Part shown: in pieces, positions 59,252 through 64,000 of the stretch
How positions within the stretch are numbered: the stretch's first letter is position 1
Layout: every line of letters begins with the position of its first letter
From: Hirsutella rhossiliensis
Lineage: Eukaryota; Ascomycota; Sordariomycetes; Hypocreales; Ophiocordycipitaceae
Assembly: GCF_020360975.1 (NCBI RefSeq)
Contig: NW_025408667.1
Coordinates: 2,666,001-2,730,000 of the forward strand
DNA length: 64,000 bases
Direction: 5' to 3'
Program-made: the position numbers and the translations under genes
The notes under the pieces: generated by a model
What the model was told of the DNA's origin: nothing
Seen by the model: the letters and a program-made list of their open reading frames with translations, nothing else
Database searches by the model: none

Positions 59252-61256
59252 GCTAGCTTTAATAGCCCGTATCGTTATCGAGGAGGCTCTTTAAAGATAA
59301 ACTCTTAGTATTAGCGGGTACTAAAGTAGATACGCTAGAAGCTACTAAGGAAATAGGGATATAGTAGCGACCTCTACGCTAGTTATAAGAAGGTATAAGC
59401 AATAAGCGTAGAATTAGGTAATCGATAACGTAAGCGGAAATATCGGTCGAAGGAGTATAGGGTAGGATTTCGTCCGGAATTTATAACGAGCATATAAGGG
59501 GCTGAATAATATATTGAAAGAATAGCGTTATAAAAGATGCTTGCGAACTTGCTTATTCTATCTACTACTCCTAGGGAAATCCTTTGTCTTTTATAGACCA
59601 TTGCTCGCCTACTAGTGGACCAATTAGTTAGCTTTCTAGCACATTCTATAGTGCTTAAAAAGCTCTATCTATAGTATATCTTCTTAACTTAGTAGGTGGT
59701 CTAATAGTAGCGTAATAGTTAACGTAAGACTATGGGTTCTAGCATAAGTAGTGGATTTAACTAGAATGTTCTATGCCCTACCTATTCTTGTATCGCGGAT
59801 ATCTTCGGAAAAATACTAGGCTAAAATTGGCAATAGGGTATCCGTTCTGCTCGTAATTAACTTATGCATTTTAAGCATATTTTTATTTATAAGGATAGGC
59901 TTATCCTAACCCGCCTTTCCTAGAGGAAGGTATAGTTATCTAGTAGAGGTCTTTGTCTTTTAAGGGTTATTCCCTTAGACTGTATTATAGAGCCTCTTTT
60001 TACTAGCTTATTCTATAAAGCCTCCCTATGCCTATTATTTCTTTATAATAGTAAAATAGGAATATAAGGGTATATTCTTATACTAGTTAATACCGAGCCT
60101 TAAAAGGTCTAGTAACTATATCGTAGTACTAGCCTTAGGCTAGGTTAACGCTATTTATACTATATCGCTATCGGTAAAAGTAATAGTAGGATCTAATACT
60201 AGTACTAAAAAGGCTAGGTCTATTAGCGTTAGAGATATCTTAGTAGCCCCCTTATCCCTTTCCTTAATATCTTCTATCTTTAAGTTAGAACCTAAATAAT
60301 ATTCTATAAGTTTTATAAATTCGATAATACTCTAGGAGGTAACTACCTAGAATTACTTATAGATTACCTACCCTACGCTAAGGTATAGGGATAGACGAAT
60401 TACTAAATTATTTATCGATATCTTTTCTAGTAGTACTAAAAGTATAATATATATCTATATATAATAAGATAGATTATATATCGTCGGACTAAGTAAGGCT
60501 AGTTAAATCGAGCGTTATTATATCCTCTTAGTCTTAAGGATATTAGCCGTAATTTAACGTCTCTAGTAGAATTTTTATTTTACAGTATACTATTTATCTC
60601 TAAGAAGCCTTTTATATTAAATTATAAAGATTAGCCTTTACCGCGAGCTTCTATTAATATAATATAACGATATCCCTTAGGCGCGGGATCTAGGTGTTTT
60701 TTCTTTTACTATCTTTTTAGTATAAGAATATATAGTTTAAACTTTAAGGGAGAGGCTATAATATATAGAAACTAAATATATCTATATTTTATCCTTAAGG
60801 GTTAAGAGAATAAAAGAAAAATTAAGAAAGATAAGAAGTGTCCCCCCTTTTATTAAGAGTTAGTTTTCTATCTCTTAGGGTGCTAGCTAGATATCTAGTA
60901 ATAAGGGGTTATAAACCGATATAGGAGTTATTAGACTATTCTATAAAAAGATCTATAGCTAAGAGGACGCGGTAGGATCTAGACTAGATCTATGCTAGCT
61001 ATCCTAGTCGGCCTCTCCTTCCGCTCCTATCTTTAGATAGTACTAATTTTAGCCTAGATAATAGTTAGCTCTCTCGCTATAATAAGGGACTAAACCTACC
61101 TCCCTTTCCCGCTTAGCTCTAGCTATAATATATAACTAATAACGGAGTCTATAGTATAGTATCTATTTAGACTAGTAGGGTAGGTAAAATAAGAGAAATT
61201 TAAGCCGACTAACTTAGCCGAGCCGCTTAAGAGCACCGGGTTACTTAGATAGACCG
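59252..61256. other. Mixed DNA, nothing assigned
   Basis: 59490-59960 keeps some CA/TG; the rest is RIP-altered. The minus-strand ORF at 59383-59601 shows no domain and no homologous partner in the window. No LTR or inverted ends found. Confidence 0.4.
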
Positions 61257-61962
61257 TATTATATACTAGTCCCTTAGTACGGGGCTAGTATATTAACCTT
61301 ACCGTCTACTTAGATCCGGTATAGGTTTAACGGGTAATTAAATAGACTAGCTACCGGATATAATTAAATATATTATATAGACTAGCTACCGTACGTTATT
61401 ACGCGCGTTAAATATAGACTAGCTACTAGTCTTATAAGTTAAAGTAAGAGTAGTAATAACTATCTATATTCTTCTCTACCCGCCTAAGATCTAACGGGTT
61501 CTCTATCTTCTATATATACTATAGCGAGCGTAAGACCTTACTTAGGGTTTTAACCGAGTAATATCTTAACCTTATAATCGTACGACGGTAGTATAGCGTA
61601 TTAGCGGTATTTCCTAGTATTTTCCCTAAGTAGGTATAGGTATTTCTCTATAATTTCCCCGCTATATTCTTATAGTAACTTCTTAGGGAAATATTAGTAT
61701 AATCCCTAAGGAGCTATTATTACTTAGGAAATTATAGTATATTCCCCGTATAATATATCCTTAAGGGAAATCTCCGTAAAACGTCTATATAATCCGCTTA
61801 GTTATTATTTCTAGGATTTCTAGGTAATTTCCTAGAGTTTACCTAGTAGCTACTAAGTTCTTTCTTCCGCGGGGAGCCTTAAGGAGTTAGGGGTAACTTC
61901 CTTAAGAAAGGCCGATATTATTATAGGTACCTAGATTATCGACCGTAGGGTATCCTATAATA
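61257..61962 (-). repeat. 3' LTR of the second chromodomain-Gypsy copy
   Basis: Starts TATTATATACTAGTC and ends GACCGTAGGGTATCC plus TATAATA on the plus strand, the reverse of the other LTRs. It is about 20 bp longer than those, from small internal insertions. Confidence 0.9.
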
Positions 61963-64000
61963 AATACCTAGGGTAAAAGAATTAACCGACGTCCCTATTA
62001 GTCTCCTATAGTATTTAAGCGGGAGTCGCGCTAATAGGAAATTATAGTAGAGTTATATAGATTTCTAAGGTTAGTATAGGGAATAACTTATATCTTATTT
62101 AAGATATAACTTAGTATAACTAATACTAGGGGCGCGAGGCGGCTAATCTAGGAGTAAAATACTACTAGAACTAAGGGTACTAGGTAGCTAAGCTAGGGCA
62201 ATAAATAAGTAGGGCTAGGGGCGTAGAGCGGCTAAGCTAGGGAAAACTAATTATAACTAAGGGCGCTCTATAGCTAAGCTAGTAGAAAAAACGACTAAGA
62301 CTAAGGATATAACGAGGCTAAACTAGTAACCGACTATCTTACGCCGTAGGGGTAGGGGTAAGGCGGGTAATCTCCTCCTTAGCTTCCTCCTCTATTAGAT
62401 CCTCGGGGCCTACTAGCACGTTATCTAGGGTATTCTATATATCGGAGGCTCTATAGATAGGCACGCCGTAGGCGTTATTTAGGGCTAGTTCTACTAGGAG
62501 CATTATAGCTAGTCTATCGTAAGAGGCTAGAACCTAGTTACGGATTACTACTACTAGTGCCTATATAGTTAGGCCTAGGTTCTAGAACCTACCTAAGTAT
62601 ATATCGGTAAGCTTCTAGTTTAATAAGTTAAAATAGGCTATTACGTTAGCTATATAAGGGCGGGCCGCTACTAGCGTACGAAGGGGGCTAACGCGGGCCG
62701 CTCTTTAATATACCGCGGCGAGCTTAGGCGAGTCGTATAAGAGGTAGGCGGCGAAAGCAAACTAATAGATAAAGCTAGCAGGCACTTTAGTAAGGGCGGC
62801 ATACTAGCCGAGCGAGAGGTCGGCGTCGGCCTCCTTATAGATAGTAGCGAATAGATTTACTTAAATTATGGCCGCGTCTAGGGCTTTATAGACTAGTGCT
62901 TTTAACCTAGAGTAAACGATACCTATATAGCTATCTATATCGGCCGGGTTATCGTAGTATACTATAAAAGGTATAATAGGGAATAGTCTAGGTTTTCTAC
63001 GGCTTAGAACCTAGAAGGGGTTAAGCTTCTATCGGACTAGTATTAAGGCCTATTCCTCGGCGAATAAGTTAGCCCGTTTAAAAGGAGTAGAGGGCGGGGC
63101 CGCGGCGGCGGCGAGTAAGCGTTTAGCGAATAGGTTTCCTAATAGCTCGTCGAAGGTAAGGTCTACTATACTAGATCCTCTAGGTTTAGCTAGGGTACGC
63201 TTAAGGCTCTCCTTAAACTTGTAGGTTCCCAGTATACTAGTAGCCTCGCGCTCCTTTATAGTAGCGGCCTCGAATATCTTTAGATAGGTAGGAAGGTACT
63301 TTGCGCTAGTAACGGTAGTAATAATCTTAAGTATCTCGGCGTCCGTAAAGGCGACCTATCTAGATAGGAGCTTATTAACGACGTCGGCTAAGATAGTAGC
63401 GATCTACGCGGTTCTAAGGGCGCTAGTTATCGTCTTAGTTTTATCGGGGAAGATAGCCCCGTCTAGGTCGCGTAGCGATAGAGGGAGAAGCTCGTCCTTA
63501 TTAGATAATAGGGCGAACTACCTATAAGTATTATAAGGGGTACTAGGGGTTTTTCCTATAATACTAAAGACTAATAGTAGCGAGTTACTAAACGAATTAC
63601 TAGAGCTCGATAGCGATAGGGCACGGTTATCGAAGTAAACGTATAAAGGAGTACTAAGATCGTAGCGATAGGAAGCGCTAACCTACTATAGTCGGATAGT
63701 TAACGTTATATTCCTATTAGTTTAGGTAGTTATAGGAGTTATAGTAATATTATAATAAGCGGCGGCGCTACTAAGTATAGAGAAGTATAGCTAGTTACGG
63801 TCGCGTAGGTCGCGGGCTTTAGATAAGGGAAGAGATAGTAGGGCGTAGTATATACTATTTTCTACTAGGCCTACGTTAAGGTTATATCCTTCTTTAGTAA
63901 AGAGGTCGCGGTAGTTAGTATATATACTATAATTATCTTACTTTTACTTAGTAAAAGCGGCTATATTAGACTTAAGGTTTCGGAGGAGCTCTACTTTATT
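61257..64000 (-). mobile_element. Second chromodomain-Gypsy copy, 3' end, cut by window edge
   Basis: The LTR at 61257-61962 (706 bp) is the reverse complement of the 686-bp LTRs at 10759 and 19852. From 61963 the sequence follows, in reverse, the internal region 17800-19851 of that element, including the extra ORF between pol and the 3' LTR (for example the Pro-rich end near 62340-62380). So this is the 3' end of an element whose body lies beyond 64000. RIP-altered. Confidence 0.9.

Noticed and set aside
1..64000. Starship giant element or other cargo-carrying mobile element
   Set aside because: No DUF3435-type tyrosine recombinase frame was seen, and each region is explained by ordinary transposons with their own duplications.
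1..64000. CRISPR array or prokaryotic operons
   Set aside because: Spliceosomal introns, LTR elements and RIP show a fungal nuclear genome; no regularly spaced repeats of the CRISPR kind.

Overview
The window looks like a transposon-packed, gene-poor compartment of a filamentous ascomycete (Pezizomycotina). Most of it shows extreme repeat-induced point mutation (RIP): CA and TG dinucleotides are almost gone while CG, CC and CT remain. In bases 1-600 I find no CA and no TG on the + strand. RIP turned Gln and Trp codons into TAA/TAG and Cys codons into Tyr, so the elements have to be read through stops. The species cannot be named from the sequence.

Layout. 1-5519: Ty3/Gypsy pol relic on the minus strand. 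5525-6092: 568-bp solo-LTR-like repeat with a 5-bp target-site duplication (TSD); its second copy is at 58679-59246. 6120-8890: Copia integrase and gag relics with a large inverted repeat. 10004-21660: short non-autonomous LTR element (177-bp LTRs, TSD attag) split by a full-length chromodomain Gypsy at 10759-20537 (686-bp LTRs, TSD tagcg). A second copy of that Gypsy, in reverse orientation, runs from 61257 out of the window.

22.1-30.3 kb is an island with little RIP. It holds a complete but frameshift-ridden hAT transposon (22579-25438, 8-bp TSD acattaac), a gene fragment next to it, a two-exon membrane-protein gene (25767-26869, minus), an intact four-exon short-chain dehydrogenase gene (28054-29185, 324 residues) and a Copia gag fragment with its primer-binding site.

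30257-45757 is a four-level nest. A pogo/Fot1-like DNA transposon (87-bp inverted repeats, TA duplication) was entered by a Copia element (30835-44359). That was entered by a Gypsy element (32865-41093), whose left LTR was entered by a 374-bp miniature LTR element (32985-33358) with 73-bp LTRs. LTR lengths and TSDs close exactly at every level. The miniature's interior is nearly free of RIP.

45760-50200 holds decayed unassigned ORFs and a tRNA-like relic. 50206-56500 is a second, longer copy of the Copia element, minus strand. 56506-61256 has a MITE-like palindrome, the second solo LTR and unassigned RIP-altered DNA.

Only the dehydrogenase and perhaps the membrane protein look like working host genes; no complete transposase or polyprotein survives. 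Boundaries rest on matched LTRs, inverted repeats and TSDs read by eye, and family names on motifs that survive RIP. No database search was possible.
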